64,000 nt of DNA from Thiopseudomonas alkaliphila (GCF_001267175.1 NZ_CP012358.1:1528501-1592500), one strand, 5' to 3'; counted from the stretch's first letter, positions 23,696-32,684 are shown. Program-made: numbers and translations. The notes: generated by a model not told the origin, from the sequence alone.

Positions 23696-24588
23696 TTCGT
23701 GTACTCACGAACTCCTAAAATTTGCTCCGCAAGTGCAACCAATGTCGCTTTGCGGGGCCTCACTGCACGCTCTGGCGAGGTCCGAATTAATCGCATAAAC
23801 CAGTCACGATCAAACTCTATTGTCTTTTGATAGATCACATTGGCAGGTTTGTTATACGAAACTTGCATCACCATCGTTTCTTTAAGCCCCCCATCTTCAT
23901 TTTTTGCAGAACGATGGTGAATAAAACAAAAATCCAATTTGACATAAACGCCCTGTTTAGGGGTTATCTGTTTGCCATTTAAAACAACATCCGAAACTGT
24001 ATTCTCTACGGCCTGCAACAATTCGTCGTCACCAGTGACGATTCGCCCTGTTAGTGACTTCGAGTTCGTCATATAGGCAAAAATCCATGGAATATTTTGC
24101 AGCGTCGCTCCGATGTAACGATGACCTTCTAAATCCCGGTAGTCCTCTAATAAAACCCGAGCAAGCGAATCGGTTATTTTAAGACCCGTAACTTTTTCAA
24201 GGATGTAAATCACACGGTCAAAGTTGGGCACCAGAATACCCAGAATTTTATCAGCAAGCGGGTCTGATAGAGCGCGCCTAGCAGCTTTATCATATCGTTT
24301 TGAACCAGCATAAGGGCAGTAGTCGTAACTATCTTGCTGATATACCGCGAGTCTGGGAACGGTTCTTGGGTAATGTCGAGCATAGGGTGTGTCGGTATTT
24401 TTAGCCTGATGATAGAACCCAATGATCTGAATCGGGTTGTCACATCCCGGACAAACAGCAAAGCAACTAAAGCCCCCCTTCTCATTATTTACATACCACG
24501 GTGCCTGACGCCCTGTATCTACTTCAAATACTTCTCTATCAAGCGGCTTTTCAGTCCAGTCATCCACACTCAATTTATAAACGTTCAC
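23692..24588 (-). CDS. Zinc-ribbon-like conserved protein, pair copy 2
   Basis: The 298-residue protein is homologous to the protein at 15755-16654. It has FAVCPGCDNPIQIIG and YDYCPYAGSKRYD as the zinc-site cysteines, the middle segment NFDRVIYILEKVTGLK, and IYQKTIEFDRDWF near the end. Copy 2 is GC-richer than copy 1, so the two copies probably arrived separately or diverged long ago. It is convergent with its small partner, as in copy 1. Confidence 0.65.
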   Translation of the reverse strand: MNVYKLSVDDWTEKPLDREVFEVDTGRQAPWYVNNEKGGFSCFAVCPGCDNPIQIIGFYHQAKNTDTPYARHYPRTVPRLAVYQQDSYDYCPYAGSKRYDKAARRALSDPLADKILGILVPNFDRVIYILEKVTGLKITDSLARVLLEDYRDLEGHRYIGATLQNIPWIFAYMTNSKSLTGRIVTGDDELLQAVENTVSDVVLNGKQITPKQGVYVKLDFCFIHHRSAKNEDGGLKETMVMQVSYNKPANVIYQKTIEFDRDWFMRLIRTSPERAVRPRKATLVALAEQILGVREYTN

Positions 24589-24592
24589 TTAA

Positions 24593-24661
24593 CTATCCTT
24601 CGTACTTAACACCTAATTTCATACCACCCGTCTCACCTAAGCTGCGCATCAAAATAAGCAT
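24593..24661 (-). pseudogene. csrA: Truncated csrA
   Basis: The first ten codons read MLILMRSLGE, close to the csrA at 12803-13000 ([10 protein letters not shown]). Then the frame runs into unrelated sequence and stops after 22 codons. The upstream TTTTTATTA tract is shared with the intact gene. It marks a second csrA paralogue lost by deletion. Confidence 0.75.
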
Positions 24662-24959
24662 CCTTACTCTCCTTTTTATTAGATCGCATAGGCACCAATC
24701 AACTGCTTAGGGAAGCCCATCAAAATTTGCCGAGCGAAACAAACCGATAAAGTCAGTATCGGCTTAACTGCCTACCCTGAGTCCGTTAAGCCGATAATAC
24801 CTAGAGTATCCAATAAGCCTAGTAAAGTGCGACCTTCAATCAGATGCTTAAACACTACAAAAATGCAGATCCAAATACAGCAGTCTTAATCTCTGCCTCA
24901 TATCTTGGCTTCATGAAACTCAGCGAGTTCGCCCCTAACTGGCTAGGGGAGCTTTTGGA
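24662..24959. other. Non-coding region upstream of traX
   Basis: It contains the strong inverted repeat at 24757-24796 and a small CCCCTA/TAGGGG hairpin near 24932-24949, just before the traX start. No gene was found. Confidence 0.4.
24757..24796. repeat. 12-bp perfect inverted repeat
   Basis: TATCGGCTTAAC and GTTAAGCCGATA are separated by 16 bases. It lies in the gap between the truncated csrA and traX. It could be a terminator without a T run or a protein-binding dyad. It is too short for a complete attC. Confidence 0.6.
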
Positions 24960-25667
24960 GTGACACTTAACGGATTGCGTATTTCAAACAACAGCCTGAC
25001 CGTAATGAAATTACTCGGCACTGCGGCCATGCTGATTGATCACTTCAATGCCTTCGTAAACCCTGACAACAACCAAATATTGTTTGAAGTTGGGCGAATC
25101 GCATTCCCGCTATTTGCGCTGGTTCTCGGCTACAACTTGGCTCGGATACCATCGGAAAAAATACTCAAGATTATGCTTCGGCTTTTAATGTTCGGTATCT
25201 TGGTAACACCGATATACATCATCCTCAGTGGCGGGCTGCAGCACTTGTGGCCGCTGAACATTCTGTTCACACTGAGCTTGGCGACCACAATCGTCTACCT
25301 ACTCTCACTGCCTAAATACAATCGCTGGGCAGTTACCGCCCGAATGACAGCAATACTTCTGTTTGCAGTAGCCGGTGGCTTGGTGGATTATCTCTGGCTT
25401 GGACCAGCGCTGGTGATCGTAGTCTGGCGATTATTCTCAGGCATTTCTGCCGTTGAAAGCACTGTCCTGCATATACTGCTAGCGGGGCTGCTTGGACTAC
25501 TGTGCGTAATGAATGACAGCCTAGCAACACTGCTTGCATTACCCATCATTTACCTGACGACTATCGCCTGCCAAAACATTCGCTTACCACGCATGAAGTG
25601 GTTTTTTTACTGGTTTTATCCAGGGCATTTGATAATGCTACTCCTGATAAAAACTGCCTTTTACTAA
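24960..25667 (+). CDS. TraX-family membrane protein
   Basis: The 235-residue integral membrane protein has about seven hydrophobic segments. It opens with the TraX family pattern: LKLLGTAAMLIDH-like VMKLLGTAAMLIDHFNAF, then VGRIAFPLFALVLGYNLAR. It ends with a WFFYWFYPGHLIMLLLI segment. TraX of F plasmid acetylates pilin, but many family members occur outside conjugation loci with unknown substrates. The GTG start follows GGAG. It supports a conjugative-element origin for the region. Confidence 0.85.
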   Translation: MTLNGLRISNNSLTVMKLLGTAAMLIDHFNAFVNPDNNQILFEVGRIAFPLFALVLGYNLARIPSEKILKIMLRLLMFGILVTPIYIILSGGLQHLWPLNILFTLSLATTIVYLLSLPKYNRWAVTARMTAILLFAVAGGLVDYLWLGPALVIVVWRLFSGISAVESTVLHILLAGLLGLLCVMNDSLATLLALPIIYLTTIACQNIRLPRMKWFFYWFYPGHLIMLLLIKTAFY

Positions 25668-25707
25668 GCAGAGCCAACTAATCATTTAAGCTTTTATATT
25701 TAAATGA

Positions 25708-25896
25708 TTATAGAACAGACAGGAAGCTACGAAGTTCGAGTATAAGCACAGACGCAATGACCAGTCCCATGCCCCACATGAGAATTTTCATATCAGATCG
25801 TAATACTTTAATTTCAGAACGTACATCCTCCATTTCTGCCATTAACTCGGTCTTGGTAAGGCTAAGGTCATGTTTGGTAGCAAGGTGGCTCATCAT
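25708..25896 (-). CDS. Small coiled-coil protein with C-terminal membrane anchor
   Basis: The 62-residue protein begins with HLATKHDLSLTKTELMAEMEDVRSE (helical, heptad-like; shown only in part) and ends in one membrane segment (MWGMGLVIASVLIL). This is the layout of small DUF1640/CCDC90-like proteins common in prophages and integrative elements. Its start overlaps the stop of a 31-codon gene upstream. Confidence 0.6.
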   Translation of the reverse strand: MMSHLATKHDLSLTKTELMAEMEDVRSEIKVLRSDMKILMWGMGLVIASVLILELRSFLSVL

Positions 25897-25988
25897 TCGC
25901 CCTCCAGCGCCTCAACAACGTTTTTCGCACGATCTTCGTAGACACCAGCTGATACCAATGCTTGATACATTGCGAAATAAATTTTCAC
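25893..25988 (-). CDS. 31-residue micro-protein
   Basis: GTG at 25988 follows GGAGAAG and opens a 31-codon frame (KIYFAMYQALVSAGVYEDRA in its first part, ending EALEGE). It overlaps the start of the coiled-coil gene by 4 bases (ATGA). The amphipathic helix pattern and tight overlap make a real coupled gene plausible. Confidence 0.5.
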   Translation of the reverse strand: MKIYFAMYQALVSAGVYEDRAKNVVEALEGE

Positions 25989-25999
25989 AATACTTCTCC

Positions 26000-26192
26000 T
26001 TAGGTTAAGCCATCTTTCAATAGCGGAAAAGCATTCTGGGCGATTGGGTTGCGGGACAGCTCATGCGAACGAAGGACCGAAGCTGCTGCTTCGGCCCGCT
26101 CTAAATCCTTCTTGGTCGTCAGGCCGGGTATTTTTCAGGACGCCGGTTTGAGGATCAGTGTAGGCGTCTGTGCTGTCACTGTATTTCCTCAC
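26000..26192 (-). pseudogene. Broken fic toxin gene (VbhT-like)
   Basis: A GTG start overlapping the antitoxin stop opens KYSDSTDAYTDPQTGVLKN, the usual N-terminus of Fic/AMP-transferase toxins. One base is lost near 26104, after which the matching sequence PGLTTKKDLERAEAAAS continues in the next frame to a stop at 26000. The catalytic Fic motif (HPFxxGNG) is absent, so the toxin is inactive. Confidence 0.75.
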
Positions 26193-26364
26193 GTGTCACC
26201 CTGTCGAAAGCATTTTTTATGGCTTGCTCTGTGGTCAGCTCGCCCCGGTCGATACGTTCCATGTCAGCAATGACTTGCGGCTCCACCTCCAAACCTTCAA
26301 GTCGAAGCGATCCGACGATGGTGGCAATAGTTGCACTTGGGGTTTTTACTGTAATTTTAGGCAT
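26176..26364 (-). CDS. vbhA: VbhA-family antitoxin
   Basis: The 62-residue protein contains the VbhA antitoxin helix pattern SLRLEGLEVEPQVIADMERI followed by DRGELTTEQAI. In the family, the N-terminal helix blocks the ATP site of a Fic toxin through an (S/T)xxxE(G/N) motif, seen here as SLRLEG. It is intact, whereas the toxin gene directly downstream is frameshifted and truncated. Confidence 0.8.
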   Translation of the reverse strand: MPKITVKTPSATIATIVGSLRLEGLEVEPQVIADMERIDRGELTTEQAIKNAFDRVTREEIQ

Positions 26365-26613
26365 TTCCCGGCCTCTTTCATGACACTTTTTTAGGACTGT
26401 TACGAGACAAACAAAGAATTAATGTAGGACAGTTATAAGGCAAATTATAGAACAAATCATATAAAATATGGCTGCCTTTTTGAGGCTGGCTGCGATGTAA
26501 AATATCCAGCATTTATAGGCTTCACATCCCACTCAGCGGTAGGTCTCGCGACGCGCTCAGTATAGGACACTTGCGGCGTCCGCGCTATCCTTCCCCACCC
26601 TGAACGTCGGAGC

Positions 26614-28683
26614 TTGCCGCACACCGAGTCAAAACCTGAAACTCACTCTAACGGGTTAGCCCACACAAACGAGAAAGTCCTATTTATAGTGAGCAGATCA
26701 CTCACTTTTCTCGGAGCGGCTCTGTTGAAAGCAAGACTCTTGAGGCTCTTTAAAAAAGAGCCTACAACAACTCTCCCCCTTTCTAGCGCTAAAAATGAAG
26801 CAGCACACCTATCAAGCAGTGCAGATGAAAACGGTTTTATCATGCCTAAAAGCGCTAAAGCCTTGCTTTCAGTTGAGCGTAGAGAAGTTATTCTTGACCG
26901 TATTTGGGAACAAACCTCTGTATCACGCGAATCGTTTAATCGACTTTATCAAGCCCCAATCACCCGCTATGCAGAGATTGTTCAAGACCTGCCAGCCAGT
27001 GAGTCTCATCACCACAGCTACCTTGGCGGCATGCTGGATCATGGGTTAGAGCTGGTTCTGTATGCGTTACGACTGCGACAAAGTTATTTATTACCAGTTG
27101 GTGCAGCACCGGAAGAGCAAGCAGCTTATGCCGATGTTTGGACGGCTGGTGTTGCCTACGGCGGCTTAATGCACGATACCGGCAAACTTTTATGTGATAT
27201 CCAAGTGGAGACTAAAAGTGGAAAGACTTGGCACCCTTGGCATGGACCGCTAACTGAGGCCTATCGCTTCAAGTATCTTCCAGGTCGTGACTATAAACTC
27301 CACAACGCTGCAGCAGCTGTCATGCTTAATCAAATTTTAGGCACTGAGGTGCTGGACTGGATCAGCAAGAACAAATCACTTTGGGCAAGCTTGTTATATC
27401 TCTTGTCCGGTAATTACACCAACGCTGGTGTTCTAGGCGAGATTGTCTCCAAAGCCGATCGGACCTCTACAGCTATGAATATAGGTGCTAATCCTGAAAA
27501 AGCACTACAGGCGCCTCCTACATCACTTCAATCCCATTTAATTCGCGGGCTGCGACAGCTACTCAAAGAGGATGAGCACAAACTAAAAATGAACATGCCA
27601 GGCGCTGCCTGCTGGCTAACTGCTGATGGTTTGTGGCTCGTTAGCAAGGTGGTAGCCGATAAACTTCGAGCATTCTTGCTGTCTCAGAGTGTGGACAAAG
27701 TCCCTTCCAAAAACTCAGCACTGTTCGATGAGCTGCAATCTCACCGGCTGATTGAGCCTAATGCAGACGGCAATGCGATCTGGAAAGCGAAGGTTATTGA
27801 CGGCACCTGGGAGCAAGAGTTTACGTTTCTCCGAGTTAAGCCATCGCTGATATACGGCAATGAGGAATACCCACCCATATTTACCGGCACAATCACCTGG
27901 GATGACAAGCCTGCTGCCTCTGCAGCGCCTAAAGCCGCAAACGAGAGCACGAAAGAACCTGAAGTACTACCTACCCAAGCAGCCAAGCCACAGACTCCTC
28001 AAATAAGCACTCCGCCTGCGGCTGAGAATCCAGCTACAGATGACGGTATTGATGACATTCTTTCACTCCTTGGTATGGACACGGATGAAGATTCACCCGT
28101 ATCAACTCCTGAGGCTGAACCAGTAGTAAGCTCAGAACAAGAGGAAGCTGAGCCAGTTATTAAACCCTCTACTGAACCAGTTAAAGCTGTTACCCAACTC
28201 GCCAAGCCAGCAGCCCCAAAAAAACCGTCTAAACCGGCAGCAATAGTGCAAACGCCTACCAAAATTCCTGGCAGCCAGCTCACGCCTGAAAACCTTGGCC
28301 AATCGTTCATTGATTGGATCAAAGCAGAAGTAAGCGCGCGCTCGATCTATATCAATGACTCTCGGGCACAGATTCATACCGTGGATGGCAAAGCCTTCTT
28401 AGTCACACCAGGGATTTTCCAGCGATTCACCGATCAACACCCAGAGCTTCAGCAGCTGAACCCTGATCCATCAGTTAAAACTTGGATTTGGGTGCAGCGT
28501 TCATTTGAACGTCTACAGCTGCATATTAAACGAGAAGACGACTTAAATATCTGGAAGTGCACCGTACGCGGCCCACGTAAAAAAGGAAATACACTCAACG
28601 GGTATATGATTCCCAGTGATGTAATATTCACGTTCCAGCCACAGGACAACCCTTTCGTCGTGATTGAACAGCTAACTGAATGA
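26614..28683 (+). CDS. MobH/TraI_2-type relaxase domain protein
   Basis: The open frame encodes up to 689 residues. The TraI_2 domain starts near residue 77 and contains the relaxase HHH motif (SESHHHSYLGGMLDHGLE) and an HD-type GLMHDTGK. A low-complexity Pro/Ala/Glu linker covers about residues 430-550. The C-terminal domain near 560-689 resembles the TraI_2 C-terminal DNA-binding region. Family members nick the transfer origin of integrative conjugative elements. The start is uncertain: no ATG precedes codon 77, and TTG codons upstream are candidates. The stop overlaps the integrase ATG. Confidence 0.85.
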   Translation: MPHTESKPETHSNGLAHTNEKVLFIVSRSLTFLGAALLKARLLRLFKKEPTTTLPLSSAKNEAAHLSSSADENGFIMPKSAKALLSVERREVILDRIWEQTSVSRESFNRLYQAPITRYAEIVQDLPASESHHHSYLGGMLDHGLELVLYALRLRQSYLLPVGAAPEEQAAYADVWTAGVAYGGLMHDTGKLLCDIQVETKSGKTWHPWHGPLTEAYRFKYLPGRDYKLHNAAAAVMLNQILGTEVLDWISKNKSLWASLLYLLSGNYTNAGVLGEIVSKADRTSTAMNIGANPEKALQAPPTSLQSHLIRGLRQLLKEDEHKLKMNMPGAACWLTADGLWLVSKVVADKLRAFLLSQSVDKVPSKNSALFDELQSHRLIEPNADGNAIWKAKVIDGTWEQEFTFLRVKPSLIYGNEEYPPIFTGTITWDDKPAASAAPKAANESTKEPEVLPTQAAKPQTPQISTPPAAENPATDDGIDDILSLLGMDTDEDSPVSTPEAEPVVSSEQEEAEPVIKPSTEPVKAVTQLAKPAAPKKPSKPAAIVQTPTKIPGSQLTPENLGQSFIDWIKAEVSARSIYINDSRAQIHTVDGKAFLVTPGIFQRFTDQHPELQQLNPDPSVKTWIWVQRSFERLQLHIKREDDLNIWKCTVRGPRKKGNTLNGYMIPSDVIFTFQPQDNPFVVIEQLTE

Positions 28684-29669
28684 ATAGACGAGAGGACCTC
28701 ATGGTTGAACAACAGCTTTTCACAATTTTAGAACATTATTTCCTGACCAATTTTCTTCGGCCACGTACTCAAGATTCGTATAGACAAGTACTCGAAAAGT
28801 TTATTGGCCGTTTGCACGAAATAGAACTCGACAGTATCCATAACCTAACGGTTGAAGCACTACTCGAATGGCGAGTCTATGAATTAAGGGAGAAAGGATT
28901 ATCTTCAACAAGCTGGAACACCTATTGCCGAACGCTCAGGGCGCTCTTCAATCACGCAGTTGCACACCGACTGGTCAACTGGCCAGAAAACCACTTCAAT
29001 CAATTGCTTGTACGTACGTCCAAAAAGCGCAAAAAAACATTGTCTCCACAGCAAATTTCACTCACTTACGACCTCCTTAATAAACTTGTGTATGCGGAGT
29101 CCGTGGAAACCTATTCAGGGCGTATTCACCCAGCATGGTTCTGGAAAACTGTATTTGAAACGCTTTATTACACCGGTATACGCCGTAATCAGTTGTTGAA
29201 CATCAGGCTACAAGATGTGTGTTTACACAGCGGGACTATTTTCTTGAGTTTAAATGGTTCAAAAACGCATCAAGAACACGTTATACCGATTCCGGAAGAG
29301 CTTCGGGCGTCACTCACAGATCTGATTCTACGTGCAAAACGCAAGCAATTTAATGGAGAAGACCAGTTGTTTAATGTAACGCGCTTTGGAAAAACCGATC
29401 ATCAACGGCGCTATCGCTACACGGTTATGCACGATAGCAATATTTCTAATTGCTTTAGAGAACTGTCGGGAAAGTTGGGATTCCCTATTTCACCGCACCG
29501 ATTACGCCATACGTTGGGGACGAATTTAATGCGTCAACCGGAGAAAAATTTACACTTGGTGAAGACATTGTTAGGCCACAGTGATATCCGCACTACGCTT
29601 GAATATGTGGAACCTGACATGGAAGATGTGCGACACTTGCTTAACACGATGCCAAAGCTAATTAAATAA
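28680..29669 (+). CDS. Tyrosine-recombinase integrase of the element
   Basis: The 329-residue protein has an N-terminal SAM-like core-binding domain (LRPRTQDSYRQVLEKFIGRL) and a catalytic domain with the expected residues. These are Arg in YYTGIRRNQLLNIRL, Lys in NGSKTHQEHVIP, HRLRH, GHSDIRTTLEY and the final nucleophilic Tyr. The start overlaps the relaxase stop (ATGA). It lies 243 bp from the 3' end of tRNA-Thr, the usual site for such integrases, and lacks the extra IntI-specific segment. Confidence 0.9.
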   Translation: MNRREDLMVEQQLFTILEHYFLTNFLRPRTQDSYRQVLEKFIGRLHEIELDSIHNLTVEALLEWRVYELREKGLSSTSWNTYCRTLRALFNHAVAHRLVNWPENHFNQLLVRTSKKRKKTLSPQQISLTYDLLNKLVYAESVETYSGRIHPAWFWKTVFETLYYTGIRRNQLLNIRLQDVCLHSGTIFLSLNGSKTHQEHVIPIPEELRASLTDLILRAKRKQFNGEDQLFNVTRFGKTDHQRRYRYTVMHDSNISNCFRELSGKLGFPISPHRLRHTLGTNLMRQPEKNLHLVKTLLGHSDIRTTLEYVEPDMEDVRHLLNTMPKLIK

Positions 29670-29709
29670 TGTATAGTTTTGGAAATTAGGAACAGATATA
29701 CGGAAAAGA

Positions 29710-29757
29710 AAAACGCCCTACCACGTATTTGCTTGACGCTTACTGATAGGGCGCTTA
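29710..29757. terminator. Possible terminator after the integrase
   Basis: CGCCCTA (29714-29720) and TAGGGCG (29747-29753) are flanked by an A run on one side. The loop is long (26 bases), so efficiency is doubtful. Confidence 0.4.
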
Positions 29758-29911
29758 TTCTACCTGTACATCTGTCGAGGTGCATACAACCTCTTAAGGA
29801 TCAGGCCTGTATTTTGACATTTGGATTGCAGTCCAATACGTCGAGACCTGCAGGTACTTGGCTGAAAGTAAAACACAAAGTGTTTTTTGTGTCTACACTC
29901 AGACTGTAATA

Positions 29912-29987
<76 letters not shown>

Positions 29988-30038
29988 TAAGTGGCGCACA
30001 GTATATAGCGTATTTTTTTTCTGTAAAGCCTTTTGCAA

Positions 30039-31262
30039 TTATTTTTTTAAAACAGCTTGCAATAAGATATTGCGTGGCGTGAGCGATTCTGAGCAAAAAG
30101 TGCTTAAGGCAACTTGATAGCCCGACTCACTCAAATACAGCGCTAAATCGAGCAGCAGCCACAGCTCAAGTGGCCGCTTAAATAAGCCTTGAACTAACTC
30201 TAAATTTCTCACTTGCGCTAAACGCTGCCAGCCTTGCTGCTCCAATGTAAGCCAGTCTGTAGCAGGCTTTACTGCTATCTTTTTTAAGGCAGCTAAGTTC
30301 TGACACCACTCGGCAAAGCTTTGCTTCCACCACTCACGCCCTAAGGTTGGAGTCGATAAATACTGATCAACATCACGTACTTGACGCTGATAAATATCAA
30401 AAGCTAAGCGCCAAGCCATCGATTGATCACGCTGCGCTGTTTCACGATGGTTCGCGGTTACCGTAGACTGCAAAGGCAATGCTAAATCGGTTTTACTCAG
30501 GGCCAGTAGCGAGGCTTTAGCGAGCTTAGATAACGGGCGATACTGCTCAGTAGCCGTGCGATTATAACAACAAGGCACCACCGCTAGCTGAGTTACAGCC
30601 TGCCCAATAACTCCTTGAATAAGCTGTCTATGCAAATCACCACAAGCATGCAAGGCAACCGGTAAGGTACCTGATAAAAATTCAACTGCCTCGGGCTGCA
30701 TAACATCTTGGCACTGATGCTGCCCAGGCAAACCCAGCTTATCAGTCAACTGTTGACCCGCAGCTACCAACTTGGGGTCATACTCTAAACAACTATACGT
30801 CTGATCAGGCCAAGCCAAGTAACGTGCCAAATGCCCTTTGCCTGCACACCAATCTAACCAATGTGGCTGCGCTGTAGAATCTATAGGAGTAATAGCTTCG
30901 GCTAAGGAGGCAATTTGTTGCCACTTACGCCCAGGTACATCACGACTGAGATAGGCCGGACGGGCAGACAGTGTGCGTGAACAACTAGCTGGCAGCTGTG
31001 TTAATTGCTGACTGAGCAGAGCCAGCTCCGTATAAGGCGCAGGCGCCCCAATCAGCTTAGTAGGATGCGCCTGATAATGCTCAGCATGGGCCAAGCTTTG
31101 GCTACGCAACCATGCACTTAGCTCGGGCGCTTGGCTTTCCCAGGCTAAGCTACGCGCAGTAAAAGGACGCTCGCGCCAGAAAGATTGCTGCGTCAATAAA
31201 AAGTTATCTAAAGCAATAAACCAACTCTGCAGCTGTGCCGTGGATAAGTATCGACTGCCCAT
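30039..31262 (-). CDS. Methyltransf_32-type SAM-dependent methyltransferase
   Basis: The 407-residue protein has motif I as DWCAGKGHLARYLA, an acidic CLEYDP, then ALHACGDLHRQL and VVPCCYNR. These motifs are typical of the GSTCD/Methyltransf_32 group, which includes RNA-modifying enzymes. It begins 11 bp after the second permease gene of an amino-acid transporter and is probably the last gene of that operon. Substrate unknown. Confidence 0.8.
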   Translation of the reverse strand: MGSRYLSTAQLQSWFIALDNFLLTQQSFWRERPFTARSLAWESQAPELSAWLRSQSLAHAEHYQAHPTKLIGAPAPYTELALLSQQLTQLPASCSRTLSARPAYLSRDVPGRKWQQIASLAEAITPIDSTAQPHWLDWCAGKGHLARYLAWPDQTYSCLEYDPKLVAAGQQLTDKLGLPGQHQCQDVMQPEAVEFLSGTLPVALHACGDLHRQLIQGVIGQAVTQLAVVPCCYNRTATEQYRPLSKLAKASLLALSKTDLALPLQSTVTANHRETAQRDQSMAWRLAFDIYQRQVRDVDQYLSTPTLGREWWKQSFAEWCQNLAALKKIAVKPATDWLTLEQQGWQRLAQVRNLELVQGLFKRPLELWLLLDLALYLSESGYQVALSTFCSESLTPRNILLQAVLKK

Positions 31263-31272
31263 TTACCGAAGC

Positions 31273-31962
31273 TTAAGCCGCACGCAGGCTATCAACCCGC
31301 AGTTTTTTCTCAATTACGCGAAAAATCTGTACCAAGAAAAAGGACAACAGCAAATAACAAACACCAGCTGCAAAGTACATTTCCAGCGGCATATAGTTTT
31401 TCGAGCTCAGAGTACGTGCCATTCCCGTAATTTCGACCAAGGTCACAGTACTGGCTAACGAGCTGGCCTTAAGCATCAGAATCACTTCGTTACTATAAGC
31501 TGGCAAACCAATGCGTGCGGCTCTTGGCAAAATGATATGCCACAATGCTTGGGTTTTACTCATTCCTAGGGCATAGGCAGCTTCTATTTCGCCTTTAGGC
31601 ACCCCTTTAATAGCGCCGCGGATGATTTCTGAAATGTAGGCTGCTGTATGCAGCGTCATAGCAAAAATTGCGCACCAATAAGGATCACGCAGATAGGGCC
31701 ATAACGGACCTTTACGCACCGCCTCAAATTGAGACAAACCGTAGTAAACTAGAAACAACTGCAATAGCAGCGGTGTGCCTCGAAAGAAAAACACATAGGT
31801 AGAGGGCAGTAAGCGCACATACCAATGCTTTGAAGCCCGCGCTACTCCCACCGGAATCGCTAAAATTAAGCCCACCGTCACCGTAATTGCCACTAGTTCT
31901 AGAGTTAACTGTGCACCCTCTAATAATTTAGGTAGCGACTGGTAAATAATTTCCCAATTCAT
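31273..31962 (-). CDS. Basic amino-acid ABC transporter permease (HisM/ArtM/AotM type)
   Basis: The 229-residue protein has about five membrane segments and the EAA loop of amino-acid permeases (GAIKGVPKGEIEAAYALGM). It starts within the last four bases of the other permease gene, so the two are coupled. Together they form the inner-membrane channel of a polar-amino-acid importer, with the binding protein and ATPase encoded upstream. Confidence 0.9.
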   Translation of the reverse strand: MNWEIIYQSLPKLLEGAQLTLELVAITVTVGLILAIPVGVARASKHWYVRLLPSTYVFFFRGTPLLLQLFLVYYGLSQFEAVRKGPLWPYLRDPYWCAIFAMTLHTAAYISEIIRGAIKGVPKGEIEAAYALGMSKTQALWHIILPRAARIGLPAYSNEVILMLKASSLASTVTLVEITGMARTLSSKNYMPLEMYFAAGVCYLLLSFFLVQIFRVIEKKLRVDSLRAA

Positions 31963-32651
31963 ACTGCGCTCCTGGTGTAGCCACGATTAACCCATTTTTC
32001 TAAGAGCGCTAGCACGATCATACTCACTACCGTCATCGCTAAATACAGCGCAGCCGCCACCATAAACAAAGTAAAGTGTTGCTTAGTGGCTTGGGCGACT
32101 AATTGGGTGGAGCGCATAATTTCATTCAAGCCCACCACCGAAACCAGTGCAGTATCCTTCATCAAAATCATAAACAGATTACCCAAACCTGGCAGGGCAA
32201 TACGCCAAACTTGCGGTAAGGTAATCTGCCAAAAAATACGCACTCGCGACAAACCTAAAGCCAATCCTGCTTCGCGCTGGCCTTTGGGAATTGATAATAA
32301 AGCCCCTCGAAACACCTCAGTAGCATAAGCACCAAAGCATAGCGATAAAGCAAACACTCCGGCGGCAAAAGCATTTAGCTCAAGATTTTCAATACCAAAT
32401 AGCTCACCGGTCTCACGCACCAGATTCACTGTGCCAAAGTAGATTAAAAACACCCACAACAGCTCGGGTACACCACGCACAATGGTCGAATACGCCTCGC
32501 CTAACCAGCGCAGAAGCGCCACTGAGGACGTTTTAGCCAATGCCCCTAGTAGCCCAAGTATTAAGCCAAAAACTAAAGACACCATGGCCAACTGCACAGT
32601 GAGCCATGCGCCGGCCTCTAGCGCATCTCCAAAGCCTTGTAAATCAATCAT
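31959..32651 (-). CDS. Basic amino-acid ABC transporter permease (HisQ/ArtQ/AotQ type)
   Basis: The 230-residue permease has the conserved IVRGVPELLWVFLIYFG and the EAA loop RGALLSIPKGQREAGLALGL. Gene order ATPase, binding protein, Q, M resembles artPIQM and a Pseudomonas histidine/arginine transporter locus. It begins 80 bp after the binding-protein gene, with an RNA hairpin between them that probably lowers permease expression. Confidence 0.9.
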   Translation of the reverse strand: MIDLQGFGDALEAGAWLTVQLAMVSLVFGLILGLLGALAKTSSVALLRWLGEAYSTIVRGVPELLWVFLIYFGTVNLVRETGELFGIENLELNAFAAGVFALSLCFGAYATEVFRGALLSIPKGQREAGLALGLSRVRIFWQITLPQVWRIALPGLGNLFMILMKDTALVSVVGLNEIMRSTQLVAQATKQHFTLFMVAAALYLAMTVVSMIVLALLEKWVNRGYTRSAV

Positions 32652-32684
32652 GTAATCCGCTTAACCGGGTAAATGCTGAAAAAA

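Larger units (their letters stand above)
7156..29911. mobile_element. Integrative element or genomic island at tRNA-Thr (left end unknown)
   Basis: The right boundary is the tRNA-Thr 3' end, next to integrase and MobH relaxase genes. Inside are cassette-like defence genes, duplicated small operons, csrA copies, a TraX gene and a degraded toxin-antitoxin pair, all unlike the conserved chromosome to the right. No repeat of the tRNA 3' end was found in the window, so the left boundary is only a guess at the first clearly accessory gene. The copper genes could also belong to it. Confidence 0.5.

Noticed and set aside
24757..24796. attC site
   Set aside because: The outer motifs fit RYYYAAC and GTTRRRY, but only 16 bases separate them, too few for L boxes and tip.
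28680..29669. Integron integrase (IntI) serving the attC-like array
   Set aside because: The sequence lacks the extra IntI-specific segment and sits at a tRNA 3' end next to a relaxase gene, as element integrases do.
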